Assembly: GCF_023856365.1 (NCBI RefSeq)
Contig: NC_064548.1
Coordinates: 806,001 to 870,000 of the forward strand
From: Brienomyrus brachyistius
Taxonomy: Eukaryota > Chordata > Actinopteri > Osteoglossiformes > Mormyridae
Length of the DNA: 64,000 nt
Direction of reading: 5' to 3'
Positions 40,838 to 50,400 of the stretch are shown piece after piece. The translations under genes were made by a program, and so were the position numbers. The stretch's first letter is position 1. The number at the start of each line of letters is the position of its first letter. The notes beneath the pieces are model-generated. The model worked only from the letters and a program-made list of their open reading frames with translations. It searched no databases and was not told where the DNA came from.

Positions 40838-41352
40838 CGCTTTCTCTTTCTCCCGGTGGTCGGAGTGCTTGGAGATCAGAGGTAAGGAAAATGAAAGTGG
40901 CCGACGCGATTATAAGAACACAGTCGTGCCAGATTCACCTGCGTCGTGGTGAGAAAAAGAAATGGAGGATACACGCATTTCTCTTAGCTGACAATTCTGC
41001 AGCAAGTGGACTGGCAAAGTGTACGTCTACATACACAATTTGCTCAAAGAGCGTAGTAGTTCTTGAAGAAAAATCCAACCCGCACTGTAAAACCATGCTG
41101 CCTTCTGGTGTTGTTTACAAGTTTCTGATGGAACGAGCTTTTTTGAAGGCATTTACTGGAAAAGTCGACGGAGTTGTCAAGCATCCCGAAGCAGCACTTC
41201 CACTAGAAGGTCCCAGAGTTCTTGTGCTTCAAGCACTTCAATTTATAAATACTCCGTTGATCTTAACAGTTGTGTGAAATGAGCTGTCATCACTCCGTTT
41301 TTGCTTTAGCAATTTTTCCGGTCTTTCGGCAGAAAGCCGGTCTCGTGTGTTT

Positions 41353-41423
41353 GCATGGGTGGTTCAGTGGTAGAATTCTCGCCTGCCACGCGGGAGGCCC
41401 GGGTTCGATTCCCGGCCAATGCA
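41353..41423 (+). tRNA. tRNA-Gly-GCC: tRNA-Gly(GCC), unit 30
   Basis: Array-typical copy. Confidence 0.92.
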
Positions 41424-41858
41424 AAGCGGCTCTTTTAATAACTGTACACTCAGCGCTGAACTCCAGCTAATTCAGTCTTATCTCAAGACAGGTACTCCAC
41501 ATTTCCGCTCAACCCCTGGCAAGCGGAGCCCTGAGGCTGGCTCATTACAGTTCCCCTAGCTAAAAACTACACAGAGGCATCTCAGCTTCACACTTCTGAC
41601 CGCCTTCTTGCCCATCCTTGCATCTGTGCACTTTCTCACACATTCCACTGTCTGACATATTGTCTTTGTTGAGCAACAGTCTCGTGTTAGCTTGAGAAGA
41701 GCCTCTCACCTGACTCGTGTACTGTACTATGGCTTAAAATCGGACACTTCTCATAGCTTGCTGCTGCTCCAGGTTGACATTCACTGCATGTGGCTCAGGT
41801 GGGGAGATGGGCTCCAAAGAAAGAGGCAGAAAACGGCAAGAGTGGAGCTCACGGTTGT

Positions 41859-41931
41859 GCCGGAATAGCTCAGTTGGGAGAGCGTTAGACTGAAGATCTA
41901 AAGGTCCCTGGTTCAATCCCGGGTTCTGGCA
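41859..41931 (+). tRNA. tRNA-Phe-GAA: tRNA-Phe(GAA), unit 31
   Basis: Reference sequence. Confidence 0.96.
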
Positions 41932-41986
41932 GCACGTGACGTGAGTCTTGGAGCTCGTCTCCGCCTTGGGCTGCAATGAACCCGCT

Positions 41987-42058
41987 GGTTCCATGGTGTA
42001 ATGGTTAGCACTCTGGGCTCTGAATCCAGCGATCCGAGTTCAAATCTCGGTGGGACCT
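41987..42058 (+). tRNA. tRNA-Gln-CTG: tRNA-Gln(CUG), unit 31
   Basis: Reference full-length sequence. Confidence 0.96.
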
Positions 42059-42155
42059 GTCATGGGCTCAGTTTTGCGCCCCAAGGCGCACTCTTGCCCA
42101 AAAACGTTTCTTTTGCACTTTTTGCATGTGGTGTAGCCAACCTTTTCTGCCGCTT

Positions 42156-42229
42156 GGCCGGTTAGCTCAGCTGCTTAGAGCGTGGTGCTAATAACGCCAA
42201 GGTCATGGGTTCGATCCCCATACGGGCCA
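42156..42229 (+). tRNA. tRNA-Ile-AAT: tRNA-Ile(AAU), D-loop variant, unit 31
   Basis: Same allele as unit 29 (CTGCTTAG), again with the T5 trailer. Confidence 0.82.
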
Positions 42230-42744
42230 CGCTTTTTCTTTCTCCCGGTGGTCGGAGTGCTTGGAGATCAGAGGTAAGGAAAATGAAAGTGTCCGACGTG
42301 ATTATAAGATCACAGTCGTGCCAGATTCACCTGCGTCGTGGTGAGAAAAAGAAATGGAGGATACACGCATTTCTCTTAGTTGACAATTCTGCAGCAAGTG
42401 GACTGGCAAAGTGTACGTCTACATACACAATTTGCTCAAAGAGCGTAGTAGTTCTTGAAGAAAAATCCAACCCGCACTGTAAAACCATGCTGCCTTCTGG
42501 TGTTGTTTACAAGTATCTGATGGAACGAGCTTTTTTGGAGGCATTTATTGGAAAAGTCGACGGAGTTGTCAAGCATCCCGAAGCAGCACTTCCACTAGAA
42601 GGTCCCAGAGTTCTTGTGCTTCAAGCACTTCAATTTATAAATACTCCGTTGATCTTAACAGTTGTGTGAAATGAGCTGTCATCACTCCGTTTTTGCTTTA
42701 GCAATTTTTCCGGTCTTTCCGCGGAAAGCCGGTCTCGTGTGTTT

Positions 42745-42815
42745 GCATGGGTGGTTCAGTGGTAGAATTCTCGCCTGCCACGCGGGAGGCCCGGGTTCGA
42801 TTCCCGGCCAATGCA
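42745..42815 (+). tRNA. tRNA-Gly-GCC: tRNA-Gly(GCC), unit 31
   Basis: Array-typical copy. Confidence 0.92.
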
Positions 42816-43250
42816 AAGCGGCTCTTTTAATAACTGTACACTCAGCGCTGAACTCCAGCTAATTCAGTCTTATCTCAAGACAGGTACTCCACATTTCCGC
42901 TCAACCCCTGGCAAGCGGAGCCCTGAGGCTGGCTCATTACAGTTCCCCTAGCTAAAAACTACACAGAGGCATCTCAGCTTCACACTTCTGACCGCCTTCT
43001 TGCCCATCCTTGCATCTGTGCACTTTCTCACACATTCCACTGTCTGACATATTGTCTTTGTTGAGCAACAGTCTCGTGTTAGCTTGAGAAGAGCCTCTCA
43101 CCTGACTCGTGTACCGTACTATGGCTTAAAATCGGACACTTCTCATAGCTTGCTGCTGCTCCAGGTTGACATTCACTGCATGTGGCTTAGGTGGGGAGAT
43201 GGGCTCCAAAGAAAGAGGCAGAAAACGGCAAGAGTGGAGCTCACAGTTGT

Positions 43251-43323
43251 GCCGGAATAGCTCAGTTGGGAGAGCGTTAGACTGAAGATCTAAAGGTCCC
43301 TGGTTCAATCCCGGGTTCTGGCA
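43251..43323 (+). tRNA. tRNA-Phe-GAA: tRNA-Phe(GAA), unit 32
   Basis: Reference sequence. Confidence 0.96.
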
Positions 43324-43378
43324 GCACGTGACGTGAGTCTTGGAGCTCGTCTCCGCCTTGGGCTGCAATGTACCCGCT

Positions 43379-43443
43379 GGTTCCATGGTGTAATGGTTAG
43401 CGCTCTGAATCCAGCGATCCGAGTTCAAATCTCGGTGGGACCT
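43379..43443 (+). pseudogene. tRNA-Gln pseudogene, 7-nt deletion, unit 32
   Basis: An isolated copy of the deleted allele, ten units beyond the main cluster (units 4-21). The 3' side is the reference sequence. Confidence 0.9.
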
Positions 43444-43540
43444 GTCATGGGCTCAGTTTTGCGCCCCAAGGCGCACTCTTGCCCAAAAACGTTTCTTTTG
43501 CACTTTTTGCATGTGGTGTAGCCGACCTTTTCTGCCGCTT

Positions 43541-43614
43541 GGCCGGTTAGCTCAGCTGGTTAGAGCGTGGTGCTAATAACGCCAAGGTCATGGGTTCGAT
43601 CCCCATACGGGCCA
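43541..43614 (+). tRNA. tRNA-Ile-AAT: tRNA-Ile(AAU), unit 32
   Basis: Reference sequence. Confidence 0.96.
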
Positions 43615-44129
43615 CGCTTTCTCTTTCTCCCGGTGGTCGGAGTGCTTGGAGATCAGAGGTAGGGAAAATAAAAGTGTCCGACGTGATTATAAGAACACAT
43701 TCGTGCCAGATTCACCTGCGTCGTGGTGAGAAAACGAAATGGAGGATACACGCATTTCTCTTAGCTGACAATTCTGCAGCAAGTGGACTGGCAAAGTGTA
43801 CGTCTACATACACAATTTGCTCAAAGAGCGTAGTAGTTCTTGAAGAAAAATCCAACCCGCACTGTAAAACCATGCTGCCTTCTGGTGTTGTTTACAAGTA
43901 TCTGATGGAACGAGCTTTTTTGGAGGCATTTATTGGAAAAGTCGACGGAGTTGTCAAGCATCCCGAAGCAGCACTTCCACTAGAAGGTCCCAGAGTTCTT
44001 GTGCTTCAAGCACTTCAATTTATAAATACTCCGTTGATCTTAACAGTTGTGTGAAATGAGCTGTCATCACTCCGTTTTTGCTTTAGCAATTTTTCCGGTC
44101 TTTCCGCGGAAAGCCGGTCTCGTGTGTTT

Positions 44130-44200
44130 GCATGGGTGGTTCAGTGGTAGAATTCTCGCCTGCCACGCGGGAGGCCCGGGTTCGATTCCCGGCCAATGCA
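44130..44200 (+). tRNA. tRNA-Gly-GCC: tRNA-Gly(GCC), unit 32
   Basis: Array-typical copy. Confidence 0.92.
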
Positions 44201-44635
44201 AAGCGGCTCTTTTAATAACTGTACACTCAGCGCTGAACTCCAGCTAATTCAGTCTTATCTCAAGACAGGTACTCCACATTTCCGCTCAACCCCTGGCAAG
44301 CGGAGCCCTGAGGCTGGCTCATTACAGTTCCCCTAGCTAAAAACTACACAGAGGCATCTCAGCTTCACACTTCTGACCGCCTTCTTGCCCATCCTTGCAT
44401 CTGTGCACTTTCTCACACATTCCACTGTCTGACATATTGTCTTTGTTGAGCAACAGTCTCGTGTTAGCTTGAGAAGAGCCTCTCACCTGACTCGTGTACC
44501 GTACTATGGCTTAAAATCGGACACTTCTCATAGCTTGCTGCTGCTCCAGGTTGACATTCACTGCATGTGGCTCAGGTGGGGAGATGGGCTCCAAAGAAAG
44601 AGGCAGAAAACGGCAAGAGTGGAGCTCACGGTTGT

Positions 44636-44708
44636 GCCGGAATAGCTCAGTTGGGAGAGCGTTAGACTGAAGATCTAAAGGTCCCTGGTTCAATCCCGGG
44701 TTCTGGCA
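44636..44708 (+). tRNA. tRNA-Phe-GAA: tRNA-Phe(GAA), unit 33
   Basis: Reference sequence; last Phe before the retroelement. Confidence 0.96.
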
Positions 44709-44763
44709 GCACGTGACGTGAGTCTTGGAGCTCGTCTCCGCCTTGGGCTGCAATGTACCCGCT

Positions 44764-44835
44764 GGTTCCATGGTGTAATGGTTAGCACTCTGGGCTCTGA
44801 ATCCAGCGATCCGAGTTCAAATCTCGGTGGGACCT
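44764..44835 (+). tRNA. tRNA-Gln-CTG: tRNA-Gln(CUG), unit 33
   Basis: Reference full-length sequence. Confidence 0.96.
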
Positions 44836-44932
44836 GTCATGGGCTCAGTTTTGCGCCCCAAGGCGCACTCTTGCCCAAAAACGTTTCTTTTGCACTTTTT
44901 GCATGTGGTGTAGCGGACCTTTTCTGCCGCTT

Positions 44933-45006
44933 GGCCGGTCAGCTCAGCTGGTTAGAGCGTGGTGCTAATAACACCAAGGTCATGGGTTCGATCCCCATAC
45001 GGGCCA
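44933..45006 (+). tRNA. tRNA-Ile-AAT: tRNA-Ile(AAU), unit 33
   Basis: GGCCGGTC start replaces the conserved T8 by C, and CACCA strengthens the anticodon stem as in unit 27. The retroelement starts 78 bp downstream. Confidence 0.86.
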
Positions 45007-45080
45007 CGCTTTCTCTTTCTCCCGGTGGTCGGAGTGCTTGGAGATCAGAGGTAGGGAAAATGAAAGTGTCCGACGTGATG

Positions 45081-45084
45081 ATAA
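45081..45084 (+). repeat. target-site duplication, left copy (ATAA)
   Basis: ATAA before the 5' LTR matches ATAA at 53130-53133 after the 3' LTR. Joining the flanks gives GTGATGATAAGAACAC, a sequence present uninterrupted in unit 40. The Phe-Phe distance across the insert is 9441 bp; taking away the 8045-bp element and 4 bp leaves exactly 1392, so the duplication is 4 bp. Confidence 0.93.
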
Positions 45085-45632
45085 TGTAACCCACTTAAAG
45101 TGAGCAGGACCAAGGGTGTCGTGGTTCTCCAGTCCTATAGATGGCACTGTCTTTAATTCGGTTGAGCTTTTTTATCGCTATCGCCCCGGTTAACTGAGTT
45201 GTCTCTCTGATCGCGGGAAAAAAAAAGAAAGGGAGAGATAAGAGAAGCGGCTGCAGGTGAAAAAGCTGATTTATGCATCAGGTGAGAGAAGAGAAAGAAA
45301 GAAAGAAAAAAAAGGGTTTATGTTTAAAAGTAAATTTTAATTATTGTCATTGATAAGTGCACCAGAAGCGCTCGTGTTGCATTATCTAGTTGGGTTAACT
45401 TTCGAGCGATTCTCCGATTGGATTTCTTTTCTTTTCTTTGTTATATTCTGCGACATGTGATGGCGAGCCACCGATTCTACGTATTAGAGCTGTGAAGTGC
45501 CCAGCTACGTTCGAAACCAGTCAGCCTACCTCCCAGTCGGCGGATGCAGTTTTCTCCTGGGCGCAGATAAGATAGATGAGATCTCCTAATATATTTCTTT
45601 GTTTTATTTGTAAACTACTTGGTTAGTATTTT

Positions 45633-45639
45633 TATATAT
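45633..45639 (+). promoter_or_regulatory. candidate TATA box in the 5' LTR
   Basis: TATATAT, 143 bp upstream of the AATAAA signal. Another AT-rich stretch (TAATATATTTC near 45589) is a competing candidate. Confidence 0.35.
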
Positions 45640-45775
45640 GTATACCAGAGAATTTAAAGTGAACTGAACTGCATATGTTCTGACGGACTATTGTAGGGAG
45701 GGAGGAATTGTTTATTCTTATTTCATTCTTATTTCATTGTTCCGAACGTGATTCTCATTCTCGTGGAATATTGTT

Positions 45776-45781
45776 AATAAA
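45776..45781 (+). promoter_or_regulatory. polyadenylation signal AATAAA in the LTR
   Basis: AATAAA, also present at the same place in the 3' LTR (52979-52984), where it would end the element transcript. Confidence 0.5.
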
Positions 45782-45938
45782 AAATTGTTACTGTTTTTCC
45801 CTGTCGACTAGTGGTTGTGACCAATTCACTCCGAGAGTTGAACCTAGACCTAATTACTGACCCAGATATTAAAAGCCCACATTACGGCAACGTTAAAGTG
45901 TGGGGGTGATATTAACCTTGGTTACATAGAACACTTTG

Positions 45939-45956
45939 TGGCGAGCCAGCCAGGAG
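45939..45956 (+). other. candidate primer-binding site
   Basis: TGGCGAGCCAGCCAGGAG starts 12 nt after the 5' LTR and begins with the TGG that pairs with a tRNA CCA end. The tRNA is not identified: none of the four array tRNAs ends in a matching sequence. The first ten bases recur inside the LTR near 45462. Confidence 0.4.
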
Positions 45957-46017
45957 TGTTTTGGGCACAATCAAGCTAGTCATTCCCATTTCAATGTGTT
46001 GTAATAGATATTGATAC

Positions 46018-46111
46018 GTAAGTGAATTTATTTTATTGTTTTAATTGATATATTTTTCTTTTTTTTTGCAAAATAATTTATCTATACTGGGTAAATTGAT
46101 TCCTGTTTCAG
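46018..46111 (+). other. candidate 94-bp intron in the gag leader
   Basis: GTAAGT at 46018-46023 is a strong 5' splice-site match. It is followed by a T-rich tract (46047-46068) and CTGTTTCAG ending at 46111, a strong 3' splice-site match. Splicing would bring the gag ATG (46114) to 2 nt after the junction. Inference from sequence only. Confidence 0.4.
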
Positions 46112-46113
46112 AC

Positions 46114-47481
46114 ATGGATATTCAACGGGTGTATGGTATTAGTACAGAGCAGTCAATTGCTTTGGTTGGCACCTCCCAAACTGCTAAGGAAGATGACATC
46201 GCTGCAACTTTACAAAGCTCAGGCAACAGTAGTAGTGCTGATGACGGTGTCGATTCTGATCATAGTGTGACACCCCTGATTCAAAGATCTAAAAAGACAC
46301 TTGGCTATAGAGAGCCCCTCCCACCCCGGAAGGCTCTTCCACCAGCGAAGACGGGATTAAATCCTGTAGCGAAGGAGAGTGTTGCTCCCATCAGAGCTGA
46401 AACGTTAGACGATGAGGTGATAAACCCGCCAGAAGTGAGGCGTATTATTGTCGAACATGTAATAAAAACTGATGTCCCTACTCAAAATCAATCCAAATGG
46501 CTACGCCCCTTCTCTGGTAGATCACCTAAGCCGCCGGGCGAGGTTGATTTTGAAACATGGCTGCTCCATATAGAGTTGATGTTCCAAGACCCCGTCCCTA
46601 TAGAAGTACAGCGGAGGAAAATACTAGAGAGTTTACTTCCCCCAGCCTCAGATGTTGTGAGGCAGTTAGGCTCCTCTGCTCACCCCAGGGACTACATGAG
46701 GCTATTGGAGTCTGCTTATGGTCTCGTGGAGGATGGTGAAGAGATATTTGCCAAATTCCTGAACACAAACCAGGACCCAGGTGAGAAAGGATCTAGTTTT
46801 CTGCAGAGGTTGCAAGTATTACTCAATACTGCAGTGAAAAGGAATGGAGTAAGACCATCAGAAGTCAACCGTCACCTGATAAAGCAGTTCAAGCGTGGCT
46901 GTTGGGACCATGATCTTGTCCTTCGGCTAGAGCTGAAAACGGACGAGTCTCTTGACTTTGCTGAACTTTTGATGCAGCTGAGGACAGAGGAAGACAAAAG
47001 AGCTACTAAACTGGATCGTATGCGCCACCATTTGGGGGTTTCCAAAGCAAAGTCCTCAGTGAATACGCAATCTGTAGCTGATTTCTTGTGCCTCTCTGAC
47101 CGCAATGCAGGTATACTACAAGCATACATCTCTGAGACCGAGAGCTTAAGGAAACAGGTTGCAGAGCTGAAAATTCAGCTCAATGCCAAGGTATCCAAGA
47201 GAGAGAGGAGGCGTGAAGCAATAGCCCCTGAAGCCAGCAAGGATACATGCACACCCAGAGCTGAAGCACAGACTGACCAAGTGACTCCCCAGGCTACACC
47301 TAGAGCTCAGCCCAAGGCCTGGTTCTGTTTTAGGTGTGGAGAAGATGGCCATATTGCCAGAACATGCGAAAACTCCATCAATAAGGTTGCTGTTGATCGT
47401 AAATATAAGGAACTGAAAGCCAAGCAAGGTGAGTGGAAGGCAAGGCAGGTCTCCCCTTTAAACTGGACCAGGCTCCGGTAG
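46114..47481 (+). CDS. gag: Gag polyprotein, PNMA-like, with CCHC zinc knuckle
   Basis: 455 residues from the ATG at 46114. The context (G at -3, G at +4) and the preceding splice-acceptor-like CAG favour this start over the in-frame ATG at 46045. Residues about 129-310 (starting WLRPFSG) resemble the capsid region of PNMA/ZCCHC12-type proteins, which are themselves domesticated Gypsy Gags of vertebrates. A coiled-coil-like stretch at about 332-365 follows. Near the C-terminus is one CX2CX4HX4C knuckle (C405, C408, H413, C418), which would bind the element RNA. The product should form the particle shell. The last codons hold the frameshift site, and the TAG stop lies inside the downstream stem. 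Confidence 0.92.
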   Translation: MDIQRVYGISTEQSIALVGTSQTAKEDDIAATLQSSGNSSSADDGVDSDHSVTPLIQRSKKTLGYREPLPPRKALPPAKTGLNPVAKESVAPIRAETLDDEVINPPEVRRIIVEHVIKTDVPTQNQSKWLRPFSGRSPKPPGEVDFETWLLHIELMFQDPVPIEVQRRKILESLLPPASDVVRQLGSSAHPRDYMRLLESAYGLVEDGEEIFAKFLNTNQDPGEKGSSFLQRLQVLLNTAVKRNGVRPSEVNRHLIKQFKRGCWDHDLVLRLELKTDESLDFAELLMQLRTEEDKRATKLDRMRHHLGVSKAKSSVNTQSVADFLCLSDRNAGILQAYISETESLRKQVAELKIQLNAKVSKRERRREAIAPEASKDTCTPRAEAQTDQVTPQATPRAQPKAWFCFRCGEDGHIARTCENSINKVAVDRKYKELKAKQGEWKARQVSPLNWTRLR

Positions 47482-50400
47482 AGGGACATACTGGGGCCTA
47501 TGAAGGGAAGAATAGTCCCAGAGGTGAGTGGAAGAACCGGAAATTCAACTGTCATTCCATCAGGCCTTATAAAGATGAATTCATGAGTGGGTTAGTTGGA
47601 TCTAAATCATCGGTTAATATTACTGTTGGAGGAGTCCAATGTGAGTGTCTCATTGACACGGGCTCACAAGTGACCACAATTTCCAAGTCATTTCATGACA
47701 CCCATTTAGCCTCTTATCCAGTTGGCCCCTTGGGTAACCTCCTTGAAATAGAGGGAGCAGCAGGACAGAGAGTGCCCTATCTGGGCTATATTGAAATTGA
47801 CATTCTTTTTCCCGAAGATTTTACAGGAAAGCCGGAGGTAGTCAGCACGCTGGCTCTCATCGTTCCTGATTCCAGAGCCACCATTCAGTTCCCTGTTCTG
47901 ATTGGCACTAATGCACTGGATGTTTTGTATGAAGGTTTCGATGAAGGGACAAGTGAGTCGGTCCTTGAGAACTGCACATATGCTGTGTTGATCCAGCACC
48001 TGCGTAGCCTGTATAAGAACAAAAGTCGGGGAAATGGCAAGGTGGGTAAGGTCAAACTTCAATGCAAAAGAAGCATAGTTATCCCAGCAGGTCAGAAAAT
48101 GGTGTTGGATGGATATACGAGGAATGTCAATAGTCTTCCCGGTGTTCCCTTATTGGTTGATCTCTCCACTCATTCATGCTTACCAAATGGGTTGACCTTT
48201 TACAGTTATATCATGTCAAGCCCCAGATGGACCTCATTTAAAGTACCCATTTTACTCAAGAATGAAACGACACGTGATGTGACAGTGCCAGCACAGGGTA
48301 CCTTGGCAGAACTCATAGTTCCGTTCTCTGTTTGTCCACTTACCCCCTTGATGAGTGGAGATCAAGCTGAAAATCGGGCAGCACAGTCCACTAGCGCAAC
48401 TACATGTTACACAGTACACTCAGCGGCTCTAGGAGACGCCATCACTTTTGATTTCAGTGAATCCCCCCTCTCACCGGAGTGGAAGCAGAGAGTTACAAGA
48501 AGGTTGAACTCAATTCCTGAAGTCTTTGCAAAGGATGACCTTAACTATGGCCATACGACTGCAGTCAAGCACAAGATCCGCCTTTCAGATCCAACTCCCT
48601 TTAAGCAGAGGGCAAGACCTATCCACCCATCTGATTATGAAGCTGTGCGGCTCCACTTGAAAGAGCTGTATGATGCTAACATCATAAGGGAATCTGAAAG
48701 CCCATTTGCTTCACCAGTTGTAGTAGTGAAAAAGAAAAATGGCAAGATTCGACTTTGCATTGATTACAGGAAATTGAACGCTCAGACAATCAGGGATGCC
48801 TACGCCTTACCAAACATTGAGGAAACCTTTACAGCTCTGACAGGATCGAGGTGGTTTTCTGTCATGGACTTGAAATCGGGGTTTTATCAGGTAGAGATGG
48901 AAGAGGAGGACAAACCCAAAACAGCCTTTGTCACTCCCATGGGATTTTGGGAATTTAATAGGATGCCGCAAGGGGTAACTAATGCTCCAAGCACATTTCA
49001 GAGGGTTATGGAAAAATGTATGGGCTCCTCAAATTTCAAGGAAGTTTTAGTTTTCCTAGATGACCTCATTGTGTTCTCTGCTACCCTTGAGGAACATGAG
49101 GAGAGGCTCATGCGAGTCCTGAACCGACTAAAAGAGTTTGGTCTCAAGTTGTCACCTGAAAAATGTCATTTCTTTATGAAGTCAGTAAGATACTTGGGAC
49201 ATGTTGTCTCGGAAAATGGTGTAGAAACTGACCCTGACAAGATTTCTGCGCTCACCACTTGGCCCAGGCCCAACAACATCAAGGAGCTGAAGTCCTTCCT
49301 TGGGTTTGCAGGGTATTATCGAAGATTTATCAGGGACTTCTCTAAAATTGTGAGGCCTCTTAATGATCTAACTGCTGGTTATATTCCTGCAAGAAGAAAA
49401 TGCAAAACTAAGTCTTTCCTTAACACTGACCTTAAGTCACCATTTGCTGAGAGGTGGACAGCTGAGTGCGAGCAGGCATTCAGAATTCTCATTGAGAAGC
49501 TCACAACTGCTCCAATCCTCGGTTTTGCCAATCCTAAGCTGCCATATATTTTACATACAGATGCCAGTCTTAGTGGCCTTGGGGCGGCTCTGTATCAGCA
49601 ACAAGATGGGAAGATGAGGGTCATTGCTTATGCCAGTAGGGGATTATCAAATTGTGAGAGGAGGTACCCTACTCACAAGCTGGAGTTTCTTGCCCTTAAG
49701 TGGGCAATTACTGACAAATTATCTGACTATCTTTATGGGGCTGAGTTTGTTGTCATTACTGATAACAACCCCTTGACCTACGTGTTAACATCTGCCAAAC
49801 TTGATGCTGCAGGCCATCGGTGGCTAGCAGCCCTGTCCAATTTCAATTTCAGCATCCAGTATAGGGCTGGTAAAAGAAATCAAGATGCAGATGGCTTATC
49901 TAGGCGCCCGCATGACTTGGATGAGACAGACTACAGTGTTAAAGCTGAAGATGATAGGGTGCTCCAGTTCTTGTCAAAGATCCTACAGGAGGAGAGTGGG
50001 GCCACTTTTCCAAAAGAAGCGATCAATGCTGTTTGCCAGAGACACGAGGTAGACAAGGCTTTCAGTACAGAGGACAAGAATAATCACTCATCCGTTATTG
50101 TCGAATCCCTTGCCATGGATGTAAGTGCCATCCCAGCTGAGTTTACCCATGCTGATTTACTTTCAGGGTCCAGTACCCTTCCCAGAATTTCACAGCAGGA
50201 GTGGGCTGTTGAACAGAGAGCTGATCCAGCAATCAGCAGGGTCATTGACATTATCACTACAGGAAAACGTCTGTCCTACCGTACTAGACAGAATGAAGAA
50301 AGGGAAGTCCAACTCATGCTTCGAGTCCAGGATCAACTTGTAATTGAAAATGCTGTTCTTTACAGGAGGAGGATGAATAGGGGTGAAACAATTTTCCAGC

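Larger units (their letters stand above)
1..45084 (+). repeat. tRNA tandem array, left segment (units 1-33)
   Basis: Head-to-tail units with Phe, Gln, Ile and Gly tRNA genes in fixed order. The basic unit is 1392 bp: 73 Phe, 55 spacer, 72 Gln, 97 spacer, 74 Ile, 515 spacer, 71 Gly, 435 spacer. Distances between successive Phe genes are 1392, 1385 (units with the 7-nt Gln deletion), 1377 (unit 4, Phe and Gln both deleted), 1379 (unit 5), 1394 or 1387 (a 2-nt insertion before Gly in units 6 and 10), 1393 (an extra T in units 23, 25 and 27) and 1391 (unit 29). Copies differ by a few substitutions per unit, so the array was homogenised recently. Unit 33 is split by the retroelement. The left edge lies outside the window. 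Similar multi-tRNA tandem repeats are known in vertebrates, for example in Xenopus. Confidence 0.97.
45085..45926 (+). repeat. 5' LTR
   Basis: 842 bp with 7-bp inverted ends TGTAACC/GGTTACA. It contains an A-rich GAAA-repeat stretch (about 45285-45317), TATATAT at 45633-45639 and AATAAA at 45776-45781. The latter two are candidates for the core promoter and polyadenylation signal; the transcript start is not known. Confidence 0.95.

Noticed and set aside
1..45084. CRISPR array or bacterial tRNA operon
   Set aside because: The repeat is 1.4 kb of near-identical DNA with no spacers. The tRNAs lack encoded CCA and have polymerase III promoters and T-run terminators, and the LTR element is eukaryotic.
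46045..46113. Gag start at the ATG at 46045
   Set aside because: The 23 extra residues come from T-rich leader sequence that looks like the end of an intron. The ATG at 46114 has the better context.
47146..48062. Minus-strand frames of 82 to 118 codons inside gag and pol
   Set aside because: Shadows of the real coding strand, with no recognisable domains.
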